A stretch of DNA of 64,000 bases from Bacteroidota bacterium (lineage in GTDB: Bacteria > Bacteroidota > Bacteroidia > Flavobacteriales > Flavobacteriaceae), in the NCBI GenBank assembly GCA_018267095.1, contig JAFDZC010000004.1, positions 1 through 64,000 on the forward strand, read 5' to 3'. A program made the position numbers and the translations under genes. Below, in pieces: positions 1-6,964 of this stretch (position 1 is the first letter of the stretch; each line of letters starts with the position of its first letter). The notes beneath the pieces are model-generated. The model saw only the letters and a program-made list of their open reading frames with translations. It was not told the DNA's origin and ran no database searches.

Positions 1-62
1 GGCTGTCAATTCAATATGTCTATGAACTTATTTTTATTCCCGCTTCATTCTCAAAGCGGGTG

Positions 63-93
63 CAAAAGTACAAACCTTTTTCTCTTATCCAAA
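63..93 (-). promoter_or_regulatory. Probable rRNA-operon promoter reading leftward
   Basis: Read on the minus strand, TTTG (90-93) is followed after 19 bases by TACTTTTG (63-70), which fits the Bacteroidota consensus TTTG-n19-TAnnTTTG. Just downstream is a short hairpin with 7-bp arms CCCGCTT/AAGCGGG (39-60), and then a leader that resembles those before flavobacterial 16S genes. The rRNA itself would lie outside the window, so the assignment to an rRNA operon is an inference. Positions 94-265 show nothing else that I can support. Confidence 0.55.
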
Positions 94-265
94 CTTTTTA
101 GAAAAAAAATTTAAAGGTTTTTTTCAACCCGCTGAAAACCGGAAACTTAATCAACAAACTTTTTTTAATCTTTTCAGAAACATCAAACCGCAACACGCAC
201 AAAACTATTCTTGCGGGTTCAATAGCTTGATTTTTAAAAACAATGCAGATGTGGTAGAATTTGCC

Positions 266-364
266 GCGTGAGGGGTTGAAGCCAAGTGCCACGCACGGCG
301 TAAAACCCGACGGCGAGAAAACAAACTAACCAAACAAACAAAAGCTAAACGAGCCGGCACGCCC
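266..364 (+). repeat. Diverged copy of dispersed GCGTGA...CACGCCC intergenic repeat
   Basis: The segment starts with GCGTGAGGGGTTGAAGCC and ends with GGCACGCCC, the same end motifs as the better-preserved copies at 4555-4662 and 23120-23198. The interior is poorly conserved. It lies just downstream of the lipoprotein gene that ends at 375. It is non-coding and of unknown role. Confidence 0.4.
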
Positions 365-374
365 AATGAAAAAA

Positions 375-926
375 TTAATCTTCATTCACAAAATTGCCCT
401 GATAAGTTCCTGTTATAGACTTTAAGGTTCCAACACCAAAAGGATTATTGGTAACAACAACATTGTTAAAGATCAACTTGTAATTGCTATTCTCTAAATC
501 GGTTACAGATACCGATCCTGATTTAAAATAATAGACTGAGCTTGAATTAAAGTAGTTACCAGAAACATTATTATTGATTGAGCCCCCTTCAGAAGCAGTA
601 ACGTAGTAGGTTCCCGAAATACTACTTTGAGATACCGGATAAACTACATCAACACCGATTGCTTCTAATTGAAGTATATTGACGAAAGGTTTTCTTAAAG
701 TAAATGTTACTTTTTTTGCAGCACCCTCGTTAATCAATTGAGCGGTAGTTATCGTATTGCTGTTGTTTGTATTGCTGTTGACTCCCGGTGTAAAGGAATC
801 ACTATCAATATGAATTGTCGAAATTAAAGGAACGGTTGTGTCAATAGGGTCATTGCTAGAGCTTGAACTTGAGCTTGAACAACTCAAAACAGTAATACCC
901 ATCAAAATCAGAATTGCTTTTTTCAT
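375..926 (-). CDS. Hypothetical secreted lipoprotein
   Basis: The product is about 183 residues. It begins MKKAILILMGITVLSC, a lipoprotein signal peptide with lipobox LSC, followed by a run of eight serines that probably acts as a linker on the lipidated cysteine. The rest is rich in Ser, Asn, Thr and Val, consistent with a beta-rich extracytoplasmic domain. I see no catalytic motif and do not recognise a family. A longer frame begins at 950, but the ATG at 926 puts the signal peptide directly at the N-terminus and is preferred. The gene stands alone, divergent from thrS. It probably sits on the outer or inner membrane, facing the periplasm or the medium. Confidence 0.65.
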   Translation of the reverse strand: MKKAILILMGITVLSCSSSSSSSSNDPIDTTVPLISTIHIDSDSFTPGVNSNTNNSNTITTAQLINEGAAKKVTFTLRKPFVNILQLEAIGVDVVYPVSQSSISGTYYVTASEGGSINNNVSGNYFNSSSVYYFKSGSVSVTDLENSNYKLIFNNVVVTNNPFGVGTLKSITGTYQGNFVNED

Positions 927-990
927 AATGTGTTTTTTTTCAGAAAGCAAACATAATTAAAAATCATCGCTTTTTAAATTTATCGAATTG

Positions 991-1021
991 ATTGTATGTG
1001 TTTGAGCAATCGTTATATTTG
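991..1021 (+). promoter_or_regulatory. Candidate promoter for thrS operon
   Basis: TATATTTG at 1014-1021 matches the -7 element TAnnTTTG. ATTG at 991-994 lies 19 bases upstream at the -33 position, a near match to TTTG. The thrS ATG follows 23 bases later. Confidence 0.5.
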
Positions 1022-1043
1022 CGCTGCATAAAATAAATGATGA

Positions 1044-2990
1044 ATGATTAAGATTACACTACCCGACGGTTCGGTAAAAGAGTTTGCCTCTGGAGCAACG
1101 GCGATGGATGTTGCTAAAAGTATAAGCGAAGGTTTGGCCAGAAATGTGATTTCGGCCTCATTTAATGGTACCACCGTTGAAACTGAAACTCCGCTGACCA
1201 CCGACGGTTCGCTTGTGTTGTATACCTGGAATGACCTGGACGGAAAAAAAGCGTTCTGGCATTCGACTTCGCACGTGATGGCACAAGCTTTACAAGAAAT
1301 GTATCCGGGCATTAAACTTACCATCGGACCAGCCATTGAAAAAGGTTTTTACTACGATGTTGATTTTGGTGCGCACACGATTAGCGATGCCGACTTTAAG
1401 AAAATTGAAGACCGCGTTTTGGAAATTGCGCGTGAGAAACACGAATTTAAAATGCGTTCGGTAAGCAAAGCCGAAGCACTTGAAATATATAAAGACAACG
1501 AATATAAAACCGAACTCATCTCGAATTTAGAAGACGGAACGATTACGTTTTGTGATCATTCAAACTTTTTTGATTTGTGTCGCGGTGGACATATTCCAAA
1601 TACAGGTCTGATCAAAGCCATGAAAATCATGAGCGTGGCCGGAGCGTATTGGCGCGGTGACGAGAAAAACAAACAGCTGACGCGCGTGTATGGAATTTCG
1701 TTTCCGAAACAAAAAGATCTGACTGACTATTTAGAGTTGCTCGAAGAAGCCAAACGCCGCGATCACCGAAAATTGGGCAAAGAGTTAGAGCTTTTTGCTT
1801 ATTCATCAAGGGTAGGTCAAGGTTTGCCTTTGTGGTTGCCAAAAGGCGCTGCTTTGCGCGAAAGACTTGAGCAGTTTTTGAAACGCGCTCAGAAAAAAGC
1901 CGGATACGAGCAGGTGGTTTCTCCGCACATTGGTCAAAAAGAATTGTATGTGACCTCTGGGCATTATGCCAAATACGGAGCCGACAGCTTTCAGCCGATT
2001 CACACGCCGGCCGAAGGCGAAGAGTTTTTGCTCAAGCCGATGAACTGTCCGCACCACTGCGAAATTTATAACAACAAACCTTGGTCATACAAAGATTTAC
2101 CAAAACGTTATGCTGAATTCGGAACCGTGTATCGATATGAGCAATCGGGCGAATTGCACGGACTGACTCGTGTGCGTGGATTTACACAAGACGACGCGCA
2201 TATTTTCTGTACGCCGGATCAGTTGGACGAAGAGTTCAAAAAGGTTATTGACTTGGTATTGTATGTTTTTGGATCGCTTGGATTTGAAAATTTTACAGCT
2301 CAGATTTCTTTGAGAGATCAAGAAAATCGCGACAAATACATCGGAAGCGACGAAAACTGGGAAAAAGCCGAAAACGCCATCATCAATGCGGCCCGCGATA
2401 AAAACCTCAATACCGTGGTTGAATATGGCGAAGCCGCGTTTTACGGACCGAAGCTGGATTTTATGGTCAAAGACGCGCTTGGACGCAGTTGGCAATTGGG
2501 TACGATTCAGGTTGATTACAATTTGCCGGAGCGTTTTGAACTTACCTATAAAGGCTCTGATAACGAGCTACACCGACCAGTGATGATTCACCGCGCGCCC
2601 TTTGGTTCGATGGAAAGATTCATTGCTATCTTGTTGGAACACACCGCTGGTAACTTCCCGCTTTGGCTCATGCCGGAGCAAGCTATCATCTTGTGTTTGA
2701 GCGAGAAATATGAAAATTATGCGAAAAAAGTTTTGGAATTGCTGGAAAATCACGAAATTCGCGCCCTAATTGACAATCGAAACGAGACCATTGGTAAGAA
2801 AATCCGTGATGCGGAGGTTCAAAAAATGCCGTTTATGTTGATTGTAGGCGAGGAAGAAGAGAAAAACGGTACGGTTTCAATTAGACGTCACGGCCAAGAA
2901 GGTAAAGGAAATACATCTGCTACGGTGGACCAATTTGCCGCGATGGTTCAGGAAGAAATCAGCAAAACTTTGAAAACATTTAGTGTTTAA
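1044..2990 (+). CDS. thrS: Threonine--tRNA ligase
   Basis: This is the cytoplasmic class II aminoacyl-tRNA synthetase that charges tRNA-Thr with threonine. The 648-residue protein has the full family layout: an N-terminal TGS domain (about 1-62, starting [14 protein letters not shown]), an editing/SAD domain (about 65-225, with the [11 protein letters not shown] zinc-type motif), the catalytic core (about 270-540) and a C-terminal anticodon-binding domain (about 545-640). The zinc-site motif [10 protein letters not shown] is visible near residue 333, and class II motif 2 appears as the [17 protein letters not shown] stretch. It is the first gene of the usual thrS-infC-rpmI-rplT translation cluster, and the infC reading frame begins only 18 bases after its stop. 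Length and motifs are complete. Confidence 0.97.
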   Translation: MIKITLPDGSVKEFASGATAMDVAKSISEGLARNVISASFNGTTVETETPLTTDGSLVLYTWNDLDGKKAFWHSTSHVMAQALQEMYPGIKLTIGPAIEKGFYYDVDFGAHTISDADFKKIEDRVLEIAREKHEFKMRSVSKAEALEIYKDNEYKTELISNLEDGTITFCDHSNFFDLCRGGHIPNTGLIKAMKIMSVAGAYWRGDEKNKQLTRVYGISFPKQKDLTDYLELLEEAKRRDHRKLGKELELFAYSSRVGQGLPLWLPKGAALRERLEQFLKRAQKKAGYEQVVSPHIGQKELYVTSGHYAKYGADSFQPIHTPAEGEEFLLKPMNCPHHCEIYNNKPWSYKDLPKRYAEFGTVYRYEQSGELHGLTRVRGFTQDDAHIFCTPDQLDEEFKKVIDLVLYVFGSLGFENFTAQISLRDQENRDKYIGSDENWEKAENAIINAARDKNLNTVVEYGEAAFYGPKLDFMVKDALGRSWQLGTIQVDYNLPERFELTYKGSDNELHRPVMIHRAPFGSMERFIAILLEHTAGNFPLWLMPEQAIILCLSEKYENYAKKVLELLENHEIRALIDNRNETIGKKIRDAEVQKMPFMLIVGEEEEKNGTVSIRRHGQEGKGNTSATVDQFAAMVQEEISKTLKTFSV

Positions 2991-3008
2991 TTTAAAAAGG
3001 ATAAAGCC

Positions 3009-3566
3009 ATAGCATTAAGAAACAACAGAGGCGGTCAACCGTCCAGAGTAGAAAAAAAAGATGCACACAGAATCAACAATCTGATTCGTGTGCCTGAAGT
3101 ACGCTTGGTAGGCGATAATGTAGAGCCTGGCGTATACAAAACTTCTGAAGCACTCAAAATTGCTGATGAATTAGAATTAGACTTGGTTGAGATTTCTCCG
3201 AATGCTGAACCGCCTGTATGCAAAATTATTGATTACAATAAGTTTGTGTATATGCAAAAAAAGCGCGAAAAAGAGCTCAAAGCCAAATCAACGCAAATTG
3301 TGGTTAAAGAAATTCGTTTCGGACCTCAGACCGATGAACACGATTATGAGTTCAAGAAAAAGAACGCTGAGAAATTCCTGAAAGACGGATCAAAACTCAA
3401 AGCGTTTGTGTTCTTCAAAGGTCGTTCGATTATCTATAAAGAGCAAGGTCAAATTTTGCTTTTGAGATTGGCGCAAGACCTAGAAGAATACGGAAAAGTT
3501 GAAGCCATGCCGGTGTTAGAAGGAAAGCGTATGATTATGTTCATCGCACCGAAAAAGAAAAAATAG
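3009..3566 (+). CDS. infC: Translation initiation factor IF-3, non-canonical ATA start
   Basis: IF-3 binds the 30S subunit, prevents premature 50S joining and proofreads start-codon choice. The first standard start in frame, GTG at 3090, would remove conserved N-terminal sequence. The frame stays open upstream and encodes [20 protein letters not shown], typical of flavobacterial IF-3. No ATG, GTG or TTG lies between thrS and this segment. The best candidate is ATA at 3009, placed 9-10 bases after the Shine-Dalgarno-like AAAAAGGA (2993-3000). The product would be about 185 residues, with the N-domain, a lysine-rich linker and the C-domain ending APKKKK. In E. coli infC starts with AUU, and IF-3 represses its own translation by rejecting it; the same control is inferred here. 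The exact start codon is inferred. Confidence 0.92.
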   Translation: MALRNNRGGQPSRVEKKDAHRINNLIRVPEVRLVGDNVEPGVYKTSEALKIADELELDLVEISPNAEPPVCKIIDYNKFVYMQKKREKELKAKSTQIVVKEIRFGPQTDEHDYEFKKKNAEKFLKDGSKLKAFVFFKGRSIIYKEQGQILLLRLAQDLEEYGKVEAMPVLEGKRMIMFIAPKKKK

Positions 3567-3618
3567 GCTGCGTCAGAAAAGATTAAGTTACCGCAGAAAA
3601 TTCTGAGTACTCAGCTGC

Positions 3619-3713
3619 CCTAGCCCCGATTGAAGTGAAAATCCTTTTGGCAAAAGTTGACCGAAACCAAGTGAAGGGAAATTTGGACAAAAGATTGCAG
3701 CGAAAAGCGGGAT
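3619..3713 (+). ncRNA. Structured flavobacterial intergenic element (copy 1)
   Basis: It lies between infC and rpmI. An outer stem pairs CCCCG (about 3624) with CGGG (about 3708). A conserved purine-rich internal loop follows (GATTGAAGTGAAA opposite GCAGCGAAAAG), then an inner stem AATCCTTTTG/CAAAAGATT and a variable tip. A second copy with the same outer stem and loop is at 6750-6796. The loop conservation with variable inner stems suggests a structured RNA or a mobile hairpin. It could be the Rfam Flavo-1 motif, but I cannot check that here. Confidence 0.45.
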
Positions 3714-3822
3714 AAAGCTTCAAAAAAATAAAATCAAAAACCGAAGGCACAGGCAACTGATGCCTTTTGGCTTCTGAAATAGAAAGTAAATAAGTAAGTA
3801 TAAATCAAAAATTCAGGAAGAA

Positions 3823-4020
3823 ATGCCTAAAATGAAAACTAAATCCAGTGCCAAAAAGCGCTTTAAAGTGACCGGTTCTGGTAAAATCAAAAGAAAGCAC
3901 GCTTTCAAAAGTCACATTTTGACTAAAAAATCAAAAAAACGCAAATTAGCGTTGACACACGCAGCTCTTGTTCACCCAAGTGATGAGCGCAGCGTTAAAG
4001 AACAATTGAGAATCGTTTAA
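3823..4020 (+). CDS. rpmI: 50S ribosomal protein L35
   Basis: L35 is a small, very basic protein of the large ribosomal subunit. The 65-residue product begins [20 protein letters not shown] and continues with the [15 protein letters not shown] core, both hallmarks of bacterial L35, and its length is normal. The start ATG follows AGGAAGAA, a plausible ribosome-binding site. It sits between infC and rplT in the conserved order. The upstream gap of about 250 bases holds the structured element at 3619-3713. Confidence 0.96.
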   Translation: MPKMKTKSSAKKRFKVTGSGKIKRKHAFKSHILTKKSKKRKLALTHAALVHPSDERSVKEQLRIV

Positions 4021-4130
4021 TCGATTACACAACGTTCTTTAGGTTTTAAATTATTTAATAACCTTGGAGTATGGCCCACAAGTTCCCTTGATTCAATTCG
4101 GGACGCCTGCTACAAAAAAATCACAAAATT

Positions 4131-4475
4131 ATGCCTAGATCAGTAAATTCAGTTGCTAAAAGAGCAAGAAGAAAAAAGATTATGAAGCAAGCCAAAGGTT
4201 TCTTTGGCCGCAGAAAAAACGTTTGGACAGTAGCCAAAAATGCTGTTGAGAAAGCGATGCAATACGCTTATCGCGACAGAAAACAAAACAAAAGAAACTT
4301 CCGCGCATTGTGGATTCAGCGTATCAACGCAGGAGCTCGCTTGGAAGGAATGAGCTACTCTCAGTTCATCGGTAAATTAAAAGCGAACAACATTGAACTC
4401 AACCGTAAAGTTTTGGCTGATTTGGCCATGAACCACCCGGAAGCTTTTAAAGCCATTTTGAACAAAGTAAAATAA
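4131..4475 (+). CDS. rplT: 50S ribosomal protein L20
   Basis: L20 binds 23S rRNA early in large-subunit assembly. The 114-residue product begins [20 protein letters not shown] and has the basic helix [20 protein letters not shown] and the globular C-terminal part with [12 protein letters not shown], all typical of bacterial L20 at full length. In several bacteria L20 represses the rpmI-rplT mRNA by binding a leader structure. No such structure was tested here in the 110-base gap between rpmI and rplT. An intrinsic terminator follows at 4514-4541 and closes the operon. Confidence 0.97.
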   Translation: MPRSVNSVAKRARRKKIMKQAKGFFGRRKNVWTVAKNAVEKAMQYAYRDRKQNKRNFRALWIQRINAGARLEGMSYSQFIGKLKANNIELNRKVLADLAMNHPEAFKAILNKVK

Positions 4476-4513
4476 ACGTTTTATCAACCCGATTTTTACT
4501 TACTTATATAAGG

Positions 4514-4541
4514 AGCCTCGCTGAAAAGTGGGGCTTTTTTT
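4514..4541 (+). terminator. Intrinsic terminator after rplT
   Basis: A 9-bp stem AGCCTCGCT/AGTGGGGCT with a GAAA tetraloop (4523-4526) is followed by a run of seven T. It ends the thrS-infC-rpmI-rplT unit. Confidence 0.85.
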
Positions 4542-4554
4542 ATTTCATTACATT

Positions 4555-4662
4555 GGGCGTGCCACCGGCTTCGCTGCGCCGCGCCGCTGTCAGGCTGTTC
4601 GCTTTAGCCTCGCCGATTCGCTGCGCTACTCGGCTTCGGGCTGCCGCTGCCATCCTTCACGC
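4555..4662 (-). repeat. Dispersed GCGTGAAGG...GGCACGCCC repeat (inverted copy)
   Basis: Read on the minus strand it begins GCGTGAAGGATGGCAGCG, contains CTAAAGCGAACAGCCTGA and ends GGCACGCCC. The copy at 23120-23198 shares all three blocks in the opposite orientation. The middle differs in length and is GC-rich. An open frame crossing it on the plus strand is not considered a gene. The remaining stretch to 4840 shows nothing I can support. Confidence 0.75.
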
Positions 4663-4842
4663 AGATTTGTGTTCGGGTATGATTCTGTTTTCAAATACGA
4701 AAAACATCGTATAGGAAAATCATTCATCCAGTTGTTTCTTTACCAAAGGAAATCAACTTGCTGGAGTGGGTGGTTAACAAACAGAAGTTTTTCCTGAAAC
4801 ATTAAAACAAACGTTCGGAGCATCAAACCGCAAAGAGATGAA

Positions 4843-4880
4843 AAAGAAAACCCCGACGCTACAGCCGGGGTTCTTTGTTT
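4843..4880 (-). terminator. Bidirectional terminator at end of iaaA
   Basis: The stem AACCCCG/CGGGGTT has a 10-base loop and is flanked by A-rich and T-rich tracts on both sides. On the minus strand the stem is followed by TTTTCTTTTT. It lies 26 bases beyond the stop codon of the isoaspartyl peptidase gene. Confidence 0.8.
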
Positions 4881-4905
4881 TTATCAAAATGATTATAACT
4901 AAAAT

Positions 4906-5748
4906 CTAATTAAAAACTTCTTCGTGGGTTCCGTCAAAACTCGCGAACACCATACTCGGATGCGAATCTAAATGATGCATATTTCCGTTTTTGTCAATGG
5001 CAATCGCACCGGCAAAACCGTCAAAAGGTTTGAGTTCGGCAAAGGTTTTTTGAAAAGCTTGTTCGAGTGAAAATCCATCGGTGACCCGCGTCACAATTTT
5101 GGCCGCCACGGCGCCGCTTACAATGTCTTCACCCACACCGGTTAAACTCACGCCGCAAAATGCATTGCAGTAATTTCCGGCCACCGTCGCCGAATCCGAA
5201 ACACGGCCTACAATCTCAAAACCTTTTCCACCGGTCGAAGTAGCTACGGCAATTCTGCCTGCTGCATCCAACGCCACACAACCCACCGTTCCCACACCGG
5301 TTGCTGCCAATTTGGCTTCATACTCAGCACGGCGTTGCGGAATTTCGGTCGAGAATTTCTCAAAACCATTGGCTCTGGCATAATGCGTTGCGCCTTCACC
5401 GCTGAGAATTCTATCGTCCACTTCCATGAGTTTTTGCGCTACTTGAATCGGATTTTTAACGTCTTCAATATTGATTACCCCGCTCATTTTCATCGAAACA
5501 CTGTCCATGAGCGAAGCGCTCATTCTGATTTTACCGTCGCTTTGAATTTGTGAACCAATGCCGGCGTTAAACAACGCATCGTCTTCTAAAAGTGAAACCG
5601 CATACACTACGGCCTCTAGAGCCGAATGCGTCTGCAAATACGCATATGAATCTTTGACAATGCGCAGCAAAGCTTGCTGTTTGGCAACTTTGGTTTCGTG
5701 GTTGGTTGATGATTCTGAGAAGAATCCACCGTGGATGATGATTTTCAT
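4906..5748 (-). CDS. iaaA: Isoaspartyl peptidase / plant-type L-asparaginase
   Basis: This Ntn-hydrolase cleaves beta-aspartyl dipeptides and, more weakly, L-asparagine. It is synthesised as a precursor that cuts itself before a catalytic threonine. That threonine is visible near residue 152 in GVGTVGCVALDAAGRIAVAT, with the substrate-loop motif STGG shortly after. The GNYCNAFCGVSLTGVGED stretch is typical of the beta subunit. The length, 280 residues, is slightly short for the family. It lies 43 bases downstream of cyanophycinase on the same strand. Cyanophycinase releases beta-Asp-Arg dipeptides, so this enzyme is the expected second step, splitting them to aspartate and arginine. No signal peptide is seen, so it is cytoplasmic. 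Confidence 0.9.
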   Translation of the reverse strand: MKIIIHGGFFSESSTNHETKVAKQQALLRIVKDSYAYLQTHSALEAVVYAVSLLEDDALFNAGIGSQIQSDGKIRMSASLMDSVSMKMSGVINIEDVKNPIQVAQKLMEVDDRILSGEGATHYARANGFEKFSTEIPQRRAEYEAKLAATGVGTVGCVALDAAGRIAVATSTGGKGFEIVGRVSDSATVAGNYCNAFCGVSLTGVGEDIVSGAVAAKIVTRVTDGFSLEQAFQKTFAELKPFDGFAGAIAIDKNGNMHHLDSHPSMVFASFDGTHEEVFN

Positions 5749-5791
5749 GTAGTCAGTGGTCAGTTATCTGTCTTCGGTCTAAAAAACGTAT

Positions 5792-6664
5792 CTAAACATA
5801 TTGCGACGACTTAATCGTCATCTTAAAAGTATCCAAGTCAAAAGTATCGTTCTTGCTCATCACGTGCGTTACCAAGTGGTTGATGGATATCGGCTGACCC
5901 AATTCAACTTGCGTCAAATTCGTATCCTTTACTTCGCGTCCGTCCACCAAAATTACCAAGCCCGAGCCAATGGCTTCCATTTGTTTTCCGTTGGCAATAA
6001 ACAAACCGGTATCTTCTCCGAGCCCAACGCCCAAAACTTTCGGATTGCCCACCACAGCCTGAAACAAACGTCCAATACGCCCGCGTTGCACAAAATGCGT
6101 ATCAATCACCACATCGTCAATAAGCCCTAGACCTGAAGTAATCTTGACTTCGCCTTTGAGCAAAGCCTCACTGCTGCTGCCTTGATAAATCATGTTGTTC
6201 GAGGCCGCCGCGGCTCCAGCCGAAGTTCCGGCATAAATAAACGGCTCGTTGCGGTATTTATCGAGCAACATATCGTGAAACGGCGTTCCGCCCAAAATCG
6301 AAGACAAACGCAACTGATCACCCCCGGTAAACATCACCACATCGGCTGCTTTGAGTCGGTCCAAAACCTCCGCGTCCATTGCTTGTTCGCGGCGCTCAAT
6401 ATGCAAAACATCCACATTGTGCGCACCTAAATAATTAAAAGCTTTCACGTATTCAGGACCAATCTCTCGCGGGATTTTCGAAGCCGTAGTAATCACTTCA
6501 ATACGAGATTTTTCATGATGCAAAGATTCTTTGATGATGCGTTTTAAAATTCCCTCTTCAAAGAAGTTCAAATTTTTAGGGGCATTCACGTCCAAATCAG
6601 TCTCAGTAAAACTGCCTTTATCAACCGCCCCCCCAATAATAATCAGTTTTCCGTGTATTTTCAT
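5792..6664 (-). CDS. cphB: Cyanophycinase (peptidase family S51)
   Basis: Cyanophycinase hydrolyses the storage polymer cyanophycin (poly-aspartate with arginine side chains) to beta-Asp-Arg dipeptides. The 290-residue protein starts MKIHGKLIIIGGAVDKGSF, the usual N-terminus of intracellular cyanophycinases. It carries the nucleophilic serine in AGTSAGAAAAS (Ser near residue 148), the upstream TGGDQLRL motif and the histidine in DTHFVQRGRIGRL (near residue 190). It has no signal peptide, so it acts in the cytoplasm. It is divergent from cphA and is followed by the isoaspartyl peptidase gene, so the synthesis and breakdown genes lie together. Regulation is unknown; the 300-base divergent gap contains a structured element. 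Confidence 0.95.
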   Translation of the reverse strand: MKIHGKLIIIGGAVDKGSFTETDLDVNAPKNLNFFEEGILKRIIKESLHHEKSRIEVITTASKIPREIGPEYVKAFNYLGAHNVDVLHIERREQAMDAEVLDRLKAADVVMFTGGDQLRLSSILGGTPFHDMLLDKYRNEPFIYAGTSAGAAAASNNMIYQGSSSEALLKGEVKITSGLGLIDDVVIDTHFVQRGRIGRLFQAVVGNPKVLGVGLGEDTGLFIANGKQMEAIGSGLVILVDGREVKDTNLTQVELGQPISINHLVTHVMSKNDTFDLDTFKMTIKSSQYV

Positions 6665-6749
6665 GCGGTAAAAATAACCATTTCATCCAATTGCGCAAAC
6701 GTTTTTTCCGGTTTTACAGCGCAATCATTTCAGGGCTCAGCAAAGCAAC

Positions 6750-6796
6750 TTCCCGCTGTCCGCGCTACATGGTAGCTTGCTTCCATCGGGGCTAAC
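6750..6796 (-). ncRNA. Structured flavobacterial intergenic element (copy 2)
   Basis: Read on the minus strand it runs AGCCCCGATGGAAGCA, a GCTAC/GTAGC inner stem with a small loop, then GCGGACAGCGGGA. The outer stem CCCCG/CGGG and the GAAG...AGCGGGA loop match copy 1 at 3619-3713, while the inner stem is shorter. It occupies the cphB-cphA divergent gap (6665-6964). The rest of that gap is AT-rich, and I see no clear promoter in it. Confidence 0.4.
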
Positions 6797-6964
6797 CACC
6801 CACATTTTGCCTTCTCGCACAACAAAATCACAACCCAAATTATTGAATCTCAACCGAATATTTGCCAAATGTGATTTTTTCACAATTTCGTTTTCTAATC
6901 AAAACAATAATTTCCTATTTTTAACAAATTCGTTACAAAATTTATCTATCAAGAAATCCACAAT

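Noticed and set aside
98-292. Minus-strand reading frame at the left edge
   Set aside because: It has no family features and abuts the likely rRNA promoter; composition looks non-coding.
4528-4797. Plus-strand frame after rplT
   Set aside because: It starts inside the terminator and crosses the dispersed GC-rich repeat, so it is a chance frame.
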